From Rhabdothermincola sediminis (GTDB lineage Bacteria; Actinomycetota; Acidimicrobiia; Acidimicrobiales; Acidimicrobilacustridaceae): a DNA stretch of 64,000 bases. This document shows, in pieces, positions 8,284 to 16,852 of this stretch. The translations under genes and the position numbers were made by a program. Within the stretch, counting starts at the first letter, position 1; every line of letters begins with the position of its first letter. Below the pieces are notes generated by a model, which saw only the letters and a list, made by a program, of their open reading frames with translations, did no database searches and was not told where the DNA came from. The stretch lies in the NCBI RefSeq assembly GCF_014805525.1, contig NZ_JACFSZ010000012.1:61159-125158 (forward strand), given 5' to 3'.

Positions 8284-9102
8284 GTGCACCCTAGTGGCAC
8301 AGTGTTCGGTGTGTCCCTCCCAGGATCGCCCCGTCGGCACGCCGCAGCAGCTCCTCCGCCGGGAGCCGGTCGGCTGGCGGTGGTGACCGGCACCAACCCG
8401 CCCGCGGCTGCCCTGGCCGCGGGGCTGGAGCCGGTGGCGGTGGGCACGCCGCGCGGGCCGGTGGAGGTCTTCGACGCCGGCACGCACGTCGTGGTCGGTC
8501 GCCACGGCTCCGAGGTCGGCGTCCCGGCTCACCTGGTCGACCACGAACGAAACCTGCGGGCACTGGTGGCCCTGGGTTGCGACCGGGTGCTGGCGGTGGC
8601 CTCGACGGGCAGCTTGCGGCGGGATCTGCCCACCGGTTCGGTCATCGCCCCCGACGACCTGTTCGGCCCGTGGGTGAACCCGACGATCTTCGACGACCAG
8701 CGCGGCCATTCCGTTCCCGGGTTCGACCCGGTGTGGCGAGCGGAAGTCGTGGGCGCGTGGCGGGCTCGGGCGGAGACCCCTCTCCACGACGGTGGGGTGT
8801 ACGTGCAGACCGGTGGACCGCGGTTCGAGACCCCGGCGGAGATCCGTTTCTTCGCCACCGTGGGTGATGTGGTCGGCATGACCGTCCTGGCCGAGTGCCT
8901 CGTCGCCCGGGAGTTGGGCTTGAGCTACGCCGCGGTGTGCGTGGTCGACAACCTGGCCAACGGTGTCGGTGATCGACCTCTCACCGTCGATGAGTTCCGG
9001 GCCGGGGTCGAGCGCAACCGGGACCGCATGGTGCGCGATCTCTCCCGAGTGATCCCGGCCCTGTCCCCCGGGCCCACCAGAGGAGGCGTGCCGTGGGCCT
9101 GA
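8284..9102 (+). CDS. MTAP/PNP-family purine nucleoside phosphorylase, possibly methylthioinosine phosphorylase
   Basis: The protein (up to 272 residues) has the trimeric PNP/MTAP fold signatures: ASTGSLRRDLPTGSVIAPDD (phosphate and base region), VQTGGPRFETPAE and VVGMTVLAE (ribose and methylthio side). Where human MTAP carries two aspartates that read the 6-amino group of adenine, this protein reads VVDNLANG. By eye the equivalents are Asn and Ala, which favours a 6-oxopurine such as methylthioinosine. The overlapping downstream gene looks like an MTA/SAH deaminase, which would make that substrate. Start is uncertain: GTG at 8284, 8302 or 8311 are possible; the later ones leave room for a promoter. 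Confidence 0.8.
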   Translation: MHPSGTVFGVSLPGSPRRHAAAAPPPGAGRLAVVTGTNPPAAALAAGLEPVAVGTPRGPVEVFDAGTHVVVGRHGSEVGVPAHLVDHERNLRALVALGCDRVLAVASTGSLRRDLPTGSVIAPDDLFGPWVNPTIFDDQRGHSVPGFDPVWRAEVVGAWRARAETPLHDGGVYVQTGGPRFETPAEIRFFATVGDVVGMTVLAECLVARELGLSYAAVCVVDNLANGVGDRPLTVDEFRAGVERNRDRMVRDLSRVIPALSPGPTRGGVPWA

Positions 9103-10349
9103 CGGTCCTGCGGGCAGCGCTGGCCGGCACCGAGGTCGGGTTGCGGGCCGAGGAGGGCGTGATCGTGGCCCTCGGTCCGGAGGTGGTCCCCGAGCCGGGC
9201 GACGAGGTGCTCGACGCGCTCGGCATGGCCCTGGTGCCCCCCATGGTGAACGCCCACACCCACGCCGCTATGACGCTGTTCCGCTCGTTCGGCGACGACA
9301 TGCCCTTGCGGACCTGGCTCGAGACCCGCATCTGGCCTGCCGAGGCCAGGTTGCGCCCCGACGACGTCTACTGGGGCACGCGGCTGGCCTGCCTGGAGAT
9401 GATCCGCTCCGGGACCGCCCGGTTCTTCGACATGTACTGGCACGCCCCGGAAGCAGCCCGGGCCGTGCACGACTCGGGGCTTCGGGCCGTGCTGGCAGCA
9501 CCGTTGATCGACACCGGGAACGCGAGTGGCCTGGCGGCGTTCAAGGACGACGCGCTGGGCTCGCTGGAGCGCATCCGTCCCTTCGAAGCGACGGGGAGGA
9601 TCGTGGCCACGCTCGGCCCGCACGCGGTCTACACGGTGAGCAGGCCGTCGCTGGAATGGCTCGGCGAGCTGATGGCCGAGCGTGGCGTCGGCTGCCAGAT
9701 CCACCTCTCCGAGACGAGGCGGGAAGTGGAGGACTGCGTCTCGGAGACCGGCTTGCGCCCGGCGGAGCTGCTGCACGCCTGTGGGCTGCTCGGCCCCCAG
9801 ACCGTGGTGGCCCACGGATGCTGGCTGGACCCCCACGAGCTGGCCCTCCTCGCGGAGACCGGCACGACGGTGGCCACCGTGCCGGTGTCGAACCTGAAGC
9901 TGGCGGTCGGCAGACACTTCCCCTACCTCGACGCCCTGGCGGCGGGGGTGTGTCTCGGGCTCGGCACCGACGGCACCGCCTCGAACAACAGCCTGGACCT
10001 GTTCCAGGACGTCAAGGTGCTGTCGCTGGTGCAGAAGTTCGCGGCCGAGGACCCCGCGGTGATGCCGGCGTCCGAGGCGCTGGCCATCGCCCGGGGGCAG
10101 CGCTCCACCCACCTCGGCGGGTGCGCCATCGAGCCCGGCGCACCGGCGGACTTCCTGCTGGTGCGGCTCGACATGCCGGAGGTCTCGCCAGGCGATCTCG
10201 ACGCCAACCTGGTGTACGCCGCCACGGGTGCCGTGGTGGACACCACGGTGGTGGCCGGCCGGGTGCTGATGCGAGAGCGGCGGGTGGCGGGCGGGGAGGA
10301 GATCTTGGCGGAGGTCCGGGGCCGGGTCGGCCGTCTGACCGGTGGCTGA
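9093..10349 (+). CDS. mtaD: 5'-methylthioadenosine/S-adenosylhomocysteine deaminase-type amidohydrolase
   Basis: The 418-residue protein belongs to the TRZ/ATZ branch of amidohydrolases. Metal ligands are visible as VNAHTHAAM (His55, His57), QIHLSET, HGCWLD and GTDGTASNN. The segment FGDDMPLRTWLETRIWPAEA is typical of MTA/SAH deaminases, which convert methylthioadenosine to methylthioinosine, or SAH to S-inosylhomocysteine. The start is GTG at 9093, with AGGAGG six bases upstream and a 10-base overlap with the phosphorylase gene, indicating translational coupling. Together they would remove the by-product MTA via deamination then phosphorolysis. Chlorohydrolase relatives are the alternative. 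Confidence 0.83.
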   Translation: MGLTVLRAALAGTEVGLRAEEGVIVALGPEVVPEPGDEVLDALGMALVPPMVNAHTHAAMTLFRSFGDDMPLRTWLETRIWPAEARLRPDDVYWGTRLACLEMIRSGTARFFDMYWHAPEAARAVHDSGLRAVLAAPLIDTGNASGLAAFKDDALGSLERIRPFEATGRIVATLGPHAVYTVSRPSLEWLGELMAERGVGCQIHLSETRREVEDCVSETGLRPAELLHACGLLGPQTVVAHGCWLDPHELALLAETGTTVATVPVSNLKLAVGRHFPYLDALAAGVCLGLGTDGTASNNSLDLFQDVKVLSLVQKFAAEDPAVMPASEALAIARGQRSTHLGGCAIEPGAPADFLLVRLDMPEVSPGDLDANLVYAATGAVVDTTVVAGRVLMRERRVAGGEEILAEVRGRVGRLTGG

Positions 10350-10375
10350 GCCGGTCCCGATCCGGCCGCCGCTCA
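10346..10375. terminator. Weak stem-loop between convergent genes
   Basis: CTGAGCCGG near 10346 can pair with CCGGC and CTCAG to 10375, an interrupted stem between the mtaD stop and the stop of the small opposing gene. There is no U-tract, so this is a weak candidate. Confidence 0.25.
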
Positions 10376-10597
10376 GATGTCGAGGAGCTTGATCAGCGAG
10401 ATCGCGGACAGCGGCCCGTAGTAGGTGTCGCGGTTGGGGGTCTCGAAGCGGTAGGCCTTGACGCCGATGGGGTCATGGGTGGGCTGGCCGGACTCGTCGA
10501 GGAACTCCATCTCGACCACTTCGAAGGTCCCCAGCTCGACGGAGTACCACTCACCGGCGATGACGACTCGGGACACGCGCTGCAGCGGGATCGACAT
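10373..10597 (-). CDS. Small conserved-looking protein of unknown function (74 aa)
   Basis: This short acidic protein (MSIPLQRVSRVVIAGEWYSV, ending SLIKLLDI) has no signal peptide or membrane segment and looks like a compact beta-rich domain with a C-terminal helix. I do not recognise the family. Coding is supported by high third-position GC, a GAGGAG ribosome site seven bases before the ATG, and a clean fit between flanking genes. It is convergent with mtaD and divergent from the DUF2085-like gene. The phrase VKAYRFETPNRDTYYGPLSA suggests a protein-interaction or regulatory role at most; no function is claimed. Confidence 0.65.
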   Translation of the reverse strand: MSIPLQRVSRVVIAGEWYSVELGTFEVVEMEFLDESGQPTHDPIGVKAYRFETPNRDTYYGPLSAISLIKLLDI

Positions 10598-10681
10598 GGC
10601 GGCTCCTCACGGGCTCGGGGTGATCGGCACGTAGGAGCCCGACACTAGCCAGAGGTGCTGGGGCGTACGCTCGGTGCGGCT

Positions 10682-11119
10682 ATGACCCGCTCCCCGTCCG
10701 GCGCGCTCACCCCGTTGTGGCTCTCGCACCACTTCCCCGAGCACTACGACCGCTGCGCGGTGATCGCCGGGCGACACATCTGCCGCCGCTGCCTGGTGCT
10801 GTACCCGCTGGCCTTCGTGGTGATGGGGTTGGGGTCGGCCGGCGTGCACTGGCCCCCGGCGTTGGACCCCATCGCGCTGTGGCTGCTGCCGTTACCGGCG
10901 GTGGTGGAGTTCGTGCTGGAGCACCGAGGGGTGCTGGCGTACCACCCCGCACGGCAGGTCCTGCTCACCCTCCCCCTCGCCCTTGGATTGGGACGTGGCT
11001 TCACGATCTACCTGGAGGATCCGGCGAGCAGGCTCTTCTGGTCGGTAGTGGTGGTCTACGGGGGACTGTGCCTGGCCGCGGCGCTGCTGCGCCGGCGTCC
11101 GGAGGGGCCGTCGGTATGA
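10682..11119 (+). CDS. DUF2085-like small membrane protein
   Basis: The 145-residue protein has about four hydrophobic helices and a paired-cysteine motif, HICRRCLVLYPLAF (upstream SHHFPEHYDRC), matching the HxCxRCxGxY pattern of DUF2085 membrane proteins, whose function is unknown. I use the ATG at 10682 (MTRSPSG) rather than the GTG at 10655: TACGCT at 10666-10671 makes a plausible leaderless -10 box, and the extra residues lack family features. The cysteines and histidines could bind metal. arsC starts seven bases after its stop. Confidence 0.7.
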   Translation: MTRSPSGALTPLWLSHHFPEHYDRCAVIAGRHICRRCLVLYPLAFVVMGLGSAGVHWPPALDPIALWLLPLPAVVEFVLEHRGVLAYHPARQVLLTLPLALGLGRGFTIYLEDPASRLFWSVVVVYGGLCLAAALLRRRPEGPSV

Positions 11120-11126
11120 TCCGGCG

Positions 11127-11483
11127 ATGGCCGAGGTCGTCATCTACCACAACCCGCGCTGCAGCAACTCCCGCCGGGCGCTCGACGCGCTGCACGAGCG
11201 GGGCGTCGAGGTCGAGGTCGTGCGGTACCTCGAGACGCCGCTCGACCGGCTAGCGCTCGAACGGCTCGTCGCCTTGCTGGTCGACCCGCCGGCAGCGCTG
11301 GTGCGCCACGACAAGCGCTTCGCCGAGCTGGGCCTGGATCCGGAGGGTTACCGGGATCCGTCCAGCGTCGTGGACCTCCTCGCCGAGCACCCGGAGCTGA
11401 TGCAGCGCCCGGTCGTGCTGGCTGGCGACAAGGCGATCATCGCCCGCCCGCCGGAGGAGAAGCTCGCCGCCTTCCTGGGCTGA
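11127..11483 (+). CDS. arsC: Arsenate reductase (glutaredoxin-type ArsC family)
   Basis: The 118-residue protein has the thioredoxin-like ArsC fold. YHNPRCSNSRRALD places the catalytic Cys at position 12, the same number as in E. coli ArsC, and downstream arginines (LVRHDKRF, LMQRPVV, IIARPPEEK) match the oxyanion-binding set. The family reduces arsenate to arsenite using glutathione and glutaredoxin; actinobacteria often lack glutathione, so the in vivo thiol, or even the arsenate role, is uncertain. No ars regulator or efflux gene is adjacent. TATGAT at 11115-11120, inside the end of the upstream gene, is six bases before the ATG and could give a leaderless mRNA. Confidence 0.85.
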   Translation: MAEVVIYHNPRCSNSRRALDALHERGVEVEVVRYLETPLDRLALERLVALLVDPPAALVRHDKRFAELGLDPEGYRDPSSVVDLLAEHPELMQRPVVLAGDKAIIARPPEEKLAAFLG

Positions 11484-11500
11484 CCCGGCAGCCCCGCTCA

Positions 11501-13768
11501 TCACACCGGGGTCGGCACCGGGGCGTCGGGTTCGGGCTCCTCGTCCCCGCCGCCCGGGCCACGCGCACCATCGGTCGTCGCGGCCCGACCCTCGTCCAGG
11601 TGGATGTCCGGCAGGATCCGGTCGAGCCAGCGCGGGAGCCACCAGTTGGCTCGACCCATGAGCTCCATGGTCGAGGGCACGAGCACCATGCGGACGATCG
11701 TGGCGTCGACGAGGACCGCGACCGCCAGACCGAGACCGATCATCTTGACGGTCGGGTCGGGGTTGGTGACGAACGAGAGGAACACGGCGATCATGATCAA
11801 CGCCGCCGAGGTGATGACCCGGGCGGTGTTGGCCAGCCCGATCACCACACTGGTGTGGCTGTCGCCGGAGCGGAGGTACTCCTCCCGGATGCGGGAGAGG
11901 AGGAAGACCTCGTAGTCCATGGAGAGGCCGAAGAGGATGGCGAACATCATCACCGGTACGAACGCGGCGATGATGACGGTCTCCTCCAAGCCGATGGCTC
12001 CTCGACCCCAGCCCCACTCGAACACCGCCACCAGCACGCCGTAGGCCGCGCCGATCGACAGGAGGTTCATCACCGCGGCCTTGAACGGTACGAACAGCGA
12101 GCGGAACACCATCATCAGCAACAGGAACGATCCGCCGAGCACCACGGCGAACAGGTATGGCATCCGCTCCGTGATGCGGTTGGTCAGGTCGATCAGTTCG
12201 GCGGTGGTGCCACCGATGTAGACCTGGTCGGGATCGATGCCCGTGCCCTGCAGGGCTTGGGGCATCTGGGCCCGGAGGTTCTCGACCAGCTGCTTGGTCT
12301 CCGGGGCATTGGGCCCCGATCGGGGCACCACCTCGATGAACAGGATCGTGTAGTCGGGTGGGTTGCTCCCCGGGATCACCCGGGCCACATCGGGGATGGC
12401 CCCGAGCTTCTGGACGAAGCCCTCCACCAGGGTGAGCGTCTGCTGCGGCTCGGAGGAGGCGTTCGGGGGGAGCGGACCCACGAGCAGCAGTGGTCCGTTC
12501 GCCCCTTCGCCGAAGCCCTCGGTGATGAGGTCGTAGGCCTTGCGTTGGGTGGTGCCGGCCGGCGCGCTGGCGTCGGTCGGGAAGCCGAGATCGATGCGCA
12601 GGAGCGGCACGGTGAGCATGAGGAGCACGACGAGGCTCACGGGCGCGAACAGCCAAGGTCGGCGGGCGATCTCGTGCGCCCAGCGTGCAGAGAGGGTGCG
12701 GCTGAGCTGGTCGGCCGGGAGCTCCTGGGTGCGGTGGTGCCAAGGGAGTCGCAAGCTGTCGACCCGCCGGCCGAGCAGGCCGATCATCGCCGGGAGGAAG
12801 GTCAGGGCCGCGCCCATCGTGACCAGCACGAACAGGGCGGCGGTGAGGCCGAGGGTGCGAACGTAGGGGATGCCCATCACCCCTAGCGCGACCATCGCCA
12901 GGCAGACCGTCAGCCCCGCGAAGAGCACGGCGGAGCCGGCGGTGGCGAGCGCCTTGCCCACCGCGTCGTCGGTGTCCATCCCCTCGGCCAGGTTCTGGCG
13001 GTAGCGACTGACGACGAACAGGGAGTAGTCGATACCGACCCCGAGGCAGAGCATGGTGCCGAGGATCGGGCCGATGCTGCCGATCTCGAAGGAGCGCTCG
13101 AGGATGACGATCAACGAGGTCGCGACGCCGAGCGAGAAGAGCGCGGTGCCGATCGGCAGGAGCATCGCCACGCCCGATCCCAGCGAGATCAGCAGGATGA
13201 TGACCGCCAGCGCCAGACCGACGTCGTCTGCGTGATCGGAGATCGCCGAGCGGGGCGCGTTGTAGATGTCCACCACTGCTCCGCCGAACTCGACCTCGAT
13301 GCCGGCGGCCGGTGCCGGCTGGGCGGCCTGCTCGAGCTGGTCGACCACGTCGCTGTCGACCTGGTCCGCGGGGACGGTGAACTGAACCGACGTGTACAGG
13401 ATGGTGCCGTCAGGCGAGATGTTGCCGGCGAAGATCGGGTTGGTCAGGGGATTCTCGATCGGTGCCACGTTTGGCAACGCCTGGAGGTTGGCGAGCACCT
13501 GGTCGATGGCCTGCTCGTTCGGGGCGTCGGTCACTTTGCCGGTCGGGGTCCGGAAGACGACCGTGGCACTGGTGCCGGTGGCGGCCGGGAACTGCTGCTC
13601 GAGCAGGTCGATCGCGCGCTGCGCCTCGGTGCCGGGGATGGTGAAGTCGTCGATCGGCCGCCCGCCGGCACGATTGGACACCGTGCCCAGCGTGATGGCC
13701 AGGAGCAGCCACAGGGCCAGGAACCACCAGTGGTGCCGGGCAGCGGACCTGCCGAGCCTACCGAGCAC
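11501..13768 (-). CDS. MMPL family RND-type transporter
   Basis: The 755-residue membrane protein has the duplicated MMPL layout. There is a TM helix near residues 15-35, a large extracytoplasmic loop (IDDFTIPGTEAQRAIDLLEQQFP), five to six helices containing GVGIDYSLFVVSRYRQ, a second loop, and a second helix set with GLSMDYEVFLLSRIREEY. The paired acidic GxxxDY residues in each half fit proton-coupled transport. Actinobacterial members export lipids or envelope precursors; the cargo here is unknown. I trim the start to the GTG at 13768 because GGGAGGAG lies six bases upstream; the longer frame begins at a TTG. The C-terminus is acidic and proline-rich. Confidence 0.92.
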   Translation of the reverse strand: MLGRLGRSAARHHWWFLALWLLLAITLGTVSNRAGGRPIDDFTIPGTEAQRAIDLLEQQFPAATGTSATVVFRTPTGKVTDAPNEQAIDQVLANLQALPNVAPIENPLTNPIFAGNISPDGTILYTSVQFTVPADQVDSDVVDQLEQAAQPAPAAGIEVEFGGAVVDIYNAPRSAISDHADDVGLALAVIILLISLGSGVAMLLPIGTALFSLGVATSLIVILERSFEIGSIGPILGTMLCLGVGIDYSLFVVSRYRQNLAEGMDTDDAVGKALATAGSAVLFAGLTVCLAMVALGVMGIPYVRTLGLTAALFVLVTMGAALTFLPAMIGLLGRRVDSLRLPWHHRTQELPADQLSRTLSARWAHEIARRPWLFAPVSLVVLLMLTVPLLRIDLGFPTDASAPAGTTQRKAYDLITEGFGEGANGPLLLVGPLPPNASSEPQQTLTLVEGFVQKLGAIPDVARVIPGSNPPDYTILFIEVVPRSGPNAPETKQLVENLRAQMPQALQGTGIDPDQVYIGGTTAELIDLTNRITERMPYLFAVVLGGSFLLLMMVFRSLFVPFKAAVMNLLSIGAAYGVLVAVFEWGWGRGAIGLEETVIIAAFVPVMMFAILFGLSMDYEVFLLSRIREEYLRSGDSHTSVVIGLANTARVITSAALIMIAVFLSFVTNPDPTVKMIGLGLAVAVLVDATIVRMVLVPSTMELMGRANWWLPRWLDRILPDIHLDEGRAATTDGARGPGGGDEEPEPDAPVPTPV

Positions 13769-13850
13769 GCTGTCTCCTCCCAGCCGCCGAGCACCCAACG
13801 GTACACGGCGCCCGGTGGCCGCAGCGGGAGGTCGCGGCGGGCCCGGGCGA

Positions 13851-15443
13851 TCAGATCGGGCGGGCTCCGGGCGTGCCGGCCTCGACCACCCAGGTCGAGA
13901 GCGTGGCCACGTCCGCGGTCGGCTCGGCGGTGGTGGTGACCCCCCGCAGCCAGCACCAGCAGTCGTGCTCGGTCAGCTCCAGCACGCCGTAGCCGTTGGC
14001 GCGTAGGTCCGCGAAGCGCACCTGCGGCAGACCGCCGATCGAGTCCGACACGATCGAGGCGAACTCTTGGGGGAACGTCGACGAGATCGCCCCGCCCACG
14101 AACTCCGCGCCGACGATCGGACCGTTCTCGGTCGCTTGGAGGTCGGCGACGCCGAACGCATGGATGTCACCGGTGACCACGATCAGGTTGCTGCCCGCCG
14201 CGGCCGCCGCGTCGAGGATCTGGCGGCGCTCGGCGTCGTAGCCGTCCCACTGGTCGAAGTTCAGCACCGCGCCCGCGATGGGTAGCCGGGCCATGACCGT
14301 CTGGTTGGCCAGCACGTCCCAGATCGTGGTCGAGGACCCGATGCCCTCGAGAAGCCACTCGCGCTGGTCTGTCCCGAGCATGGTCTGCGAGGGCGAGGTC
14401 TCGTCCCCGCAGGGGAGGCCGAAGGTGGGGCTCCCCGGTGCCGAGCACGCCTGGTCGGATCGGTGCTGGCGGCCGTCGAGGATGAAGAACGAGGCGAGCC
14501 GTCCCCAGTCGAGCTTGCGGTGCAGCTCGAGGGCAGGCCCCCGGGGAGGCTCGACCCGAACCGGATGGTGCTCGTAGAAGGCCTGGTAGGCCGCCGCCCG
14601 GCGCTGGTCGAACTCCTCGACGGGATCGGCGTTCTCGCTGGCCGAGCCCGCGTAGTCGTTTTCCACCTCGTGGTCGTCCCAGGTCACCACCCAAGGGCAA
14701 GCGGCGTGCGCGGCCTGGAGGTTCGCGTCGCTCTTGTAGAGCGCGTAGCGATTGCGGTAGTCGGCGAGCGAGCGCACCTCCGGGCCGTTGTGCTGTCGGA
14801 CCGCCCGGTCGCTGACGCCACCTTCGTAGATGTAGTCGCCGAGGAACAGCACCAGGTCGAGCCGCTCGTCGATCAGGTGGGGGTACGCGGTGTAGAAGCC
14901 GGACTGCCAGCTCTGGCAGGAGGCGAAGCCCACCTTGAGGGATCCGCTGGCGGGCATCGCATCGGGCGCGGGCGCGGTGCGGGTGCGGCCTACCGGGCTG
15001 GTGAACGCACCGATGCGGAACCGGTACGTGTACCAGGTGTCGGGCTCGAGACCGGTCGCGTCGACGTGGATGCTGTGCCCGAAACCGGCTCGTGCGGTGG
15101 CCAGCCCTGCCGCCACCACCTCGTCGAACGAATCCTCCGCGGCCACCTCCCAGAGGACCTCGATGTCATCGTCGCCCATGCCTCCGCCCGTGAGCGGCTC
15201 GGGTGCGAGCCGGGTCCAGAGGATGACCGAGTGGGGGAGCGGGTCCCCGGAGGCCACTCCGAGGGTGAACGGCGAGGTGGTCAGCGATGCCGGCGCCGCG
15301 GGCACCGCCGCCGTGGGAGCAGTGGGGATCGGAGCCTGCACTCGGCTGCTGGTGTCTCGTGTGCATGCCATCGCGGCGCTCGCGACCACTGCCGCCAGGA
15401 AGGCGCGCCGCGACAGTCCCTGCTCCGGACCCTCCGTGCGCAT
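13851..15443 (-). CDS. phoD: PhoD-type alkaline phosphatase/phosphodiesterase, Tat-exported
   Basis: The 530-residue protein starts with a Tat signal (SRRAFLAAVVASAAMAC). The AMAC at residues 24-27 could be a lipobox, so it may be a Tat lipoprotein. It then has the PhoD N-terminal fibronectin-like domain (FTLGVASGDPLPHSVILWTRL) and the metallophosphatase core with FLGDYIYEGGVSD, TWDDHEVENDY and VVTGDIHAFGVADL, which bind calcium and iron in characterised PhoD. It should release phosphate from phosphodiesters or monoesters outside the membrane. The longer open frame upstream is antisense-like and has no PhoD features; I start at the ATG at 15443. No PHO box was identified. Confidence 0.92.
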   Translation of the reverse strand: MRTEGPEQGLSRRAFLAAVVASAAMACTRDTSSRVQAPIPTAPTAAVPAAPASLTTSPFTLGVASGDPLPHSVILWTRLAPEPLTGGGMGDDDIEVLWEVAAEDSFDEVVAAGLATARAGFGHSIHVDATGLEPDTWYTYRFRIGAFTSPVGRTRTAPAPDAMPASGSLKVGFASCQSWQSGFYTAYPHLIDERLDLVLFLGDYIYEGGVSDRAVRQHNGPEVRSLADYRNRYALYKSDANLQAAHAACPWVVTWDDHEVENDYAGSASENADPVEEFDQRRAAAYQAFYEHHPVRVEPPRGPALELHRKLDWGRLASFFILDGRQHRSDQACSAPGSPTFGLPCGDETSPSQTMLGTDQREWLLEGIGSSTTIWDVLANQTVMARLPIAGAVLNFDQWDGYDAERRQILDAAAAAGSNLIVVTGDIHAFGVADLQATENGPIVGAEFVGGAISSTFPQEFASIVSDSIGGLPQVRFADLRANGYGVLELTEHDCWCWLRGVTTTAEPTADVATLSTWVVEAGTPGARPI

Positions 15444-15466
15444 GGGGGGATCGTAGGGCCTGACGG

Positions 15467-16765
15467 CTAGGCCTGCCGGGCTTGCTGGGTTCCGACCGTG
15501 AGCTCCCGGAACGGCACGTCCTTGTCGAGGCGCGGTTCGGAGGGAAGGCCGAGCACTCGCTCGCCGATGATGTTCTTCTGGATCTCGTCGCTGCCGCCGT
15601 AGATCGATACCGCGGGAGCGAAGAGGGTCATCTCGGTGATCATGCCGTTCAGCGGGGCATCCCCTCCGGCGAGCATCCCACCCGCGCCGACGATGCGCAT
15701 GCCGAGGTCCCTCGACAGGCGGGTGATGCGGCTCATAGAGAGCTTGGCGGTGTTCGCCTCGGGCCCGGGCCCACGCCCGGCGGCCTTGGCGGCTTTCATC
15801 CGCAGGGTGGTGTAGCGGGCGATCTCGTTCATCGAGTACAGCCGCATGAGGTCCTGCCGGATGGTCGGGTCGCCGGCCACCCCACAACCCTTGGCAAGCT
15901 CGATCATCAGATCGCCGCCGCCGATCGGCCCACCGCCACCACCACCGCCACCGCCGCGGCGAGCGCTCACGAAGTCTCCCGCTCGCCGCTCGAGGAAGCC
16001 GGCCTTGCGGCCGGGCACCGCACCGCCGGCGGCGCCGCTGCCACCAGCGCCGAGGCCGGCTCGCTCGTTGGCCAGGGTGGTGTTGGCCACCGCCCAACCG
16101 TTGTTGAGTCCACCGATGAGGGCATCGTCGCCCACCCGGCAGTCGGTCATGAACACCTCGTTGAACAGGGCACGGCCGGTCATCTCCCGCAGCGGCCGTA
16201 CGTCCATGCCGGGCTGGTCCATCTCGATGGCGAAGTAGCTGATGCCGCGGTGCTTGGGGACATCGGGATCGGTGCGGGCGAGGAGCATGCCCAGCTCGGC
16301 CCACTGCGCGCCGGAGGTCCAGACCTTCTGGCCATTGACGACCCACTCGTCCCCGTCGCGCACTGCTCTGGCCTGCAAGCCGGCGAGATCCGAGCCGGCG
16401 CCGGGCTCGCTGAAGAGCTGGCACCACATCTTGCGACCTTTGACGATGTCGGGCAGGTACCGGCGCTTCTGCTCGTCGGTGCCGTGGGCGATGATCGTCG
16501 GACCGGCCAGCAGCAGCCCGAGGCCGGCCGGACCGGCCAGCGCGCCGTAGTCCCGGAGCTCCCGGGACACCACGTTGGCCTCGTCGCGGCTCAGCCCCCG
16601 GCCGTACCACTCCACCGGCCAGGTCGGCGCGGCCCAACCGGCTTCGCCGAGGCGATCCCACCACTCGCCCACGGTCAGGTCGGGATCCCAGTTGGCGTCG
16701 AGCCAGGAGAGCAGTTCCCTGCGCAGGTCGGCGTAGCTGTCGGTCTCGGCTGCGGTGACGGTCAC
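15467..16765 (-). CDS. Acyl-CoA dehydrogenase (FadE type) with glycine-rich insert
   Basis: The 432-residue flavoprotein shows the acyl-CoA dehydrogenase N-terminal helical domain, the FAD/substrate motif QLFSEPGAGSDLAG, VVNGQKVWTSGA, and the C-terminal region with IYGGSDEIQKNIIGERVLGLP. It oxidises an acyl-CoA to the enoyl-CoA; large polycyclic or branched substrates are common for this subgroup. The start is the GTG at 16765: AGGGGG lies seven bases before it, and an earlier ATG at 16840 would place a 24-bp regulatory palindrome inside the coding region. An unusual insert before LMIELAKG holds a run of nine glycines, encoded by the (ACC)n-like tract at 15931-15957. Confidence 0.9.
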   Translation of the reverse strand: MTVTAAETDSYADLRRELLSWLDANWDPDLTVGEWWDRLGEAGWAAPTWPVEWYGRGLSRDEANVVSRELRDYGALAGPAGLGLLLAGPTIIAHGTDEQKRRYLPDIVKGRKMWCQLFSEPGAGSDLAGLQARAVRDGDEWVVNGQKVWTSGAQWAELGMLLARTDPDVPKHRGISYFAIEMDQPGMDVRPLREMTGRALFNEVFMTDCRVGDDALIGGLNNGWAVANTTLANERAGLGAGGSGAAGGAVPGRKAGFLERRAGDFVSARRGGGGGGGGGPIGGGDLMIELAKGCGVAGDPTIRQDLMRLYSMNEIARYTTLRMKAAKAAGRGPGPEANTAKLSMSRITRLSRDLGMRIVGAGGMLAGGDAPLNGMITEMTLFAPAVSIYGGSDEIQKNIIGERVLGLPSEPRLDKDVPFRELTVGTQQARQA

Positions 16766-16810
16766 GGTCGGCCCCCTGCGTTCGATCCGAATGGTGGGGC
16801 CATTGGAACC

Positions 16811-16834
16811 GAACTTGACCGAGCGGTCAAGTTC
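16811..16834 (-). promoter_or_regulatory. Perfect 24-bp palindromic operator, TetR type
   Basis: Arms GAACTTGACCG and CGGTCAAGTTC are separated by two bases. The core TTGACCGAGCGGTCAA has the length and symmetry of operators bound by TetR-family regulators of fatty-acid genes (general knowledge; no specific regulator is claimed). On the minus strand its TTGACC could be a -35 box, with TCCAAT (16802-16807) 17 bp on as a weak -10. It lies 46-69 bases before the chosen GTG of the acyl-CoA dehydrogenase. Confidence 0.65.
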
Positions 16835-16852
16835 ATTCATCCCCCTCTGGCG

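Noticed and set aside
15444..16664. 407-codon upstream extension of the phoD frame
   Set aside because: It is out-of-frame antisense-like translation of the dehydrogenase; the Tat signal begins at 15443.
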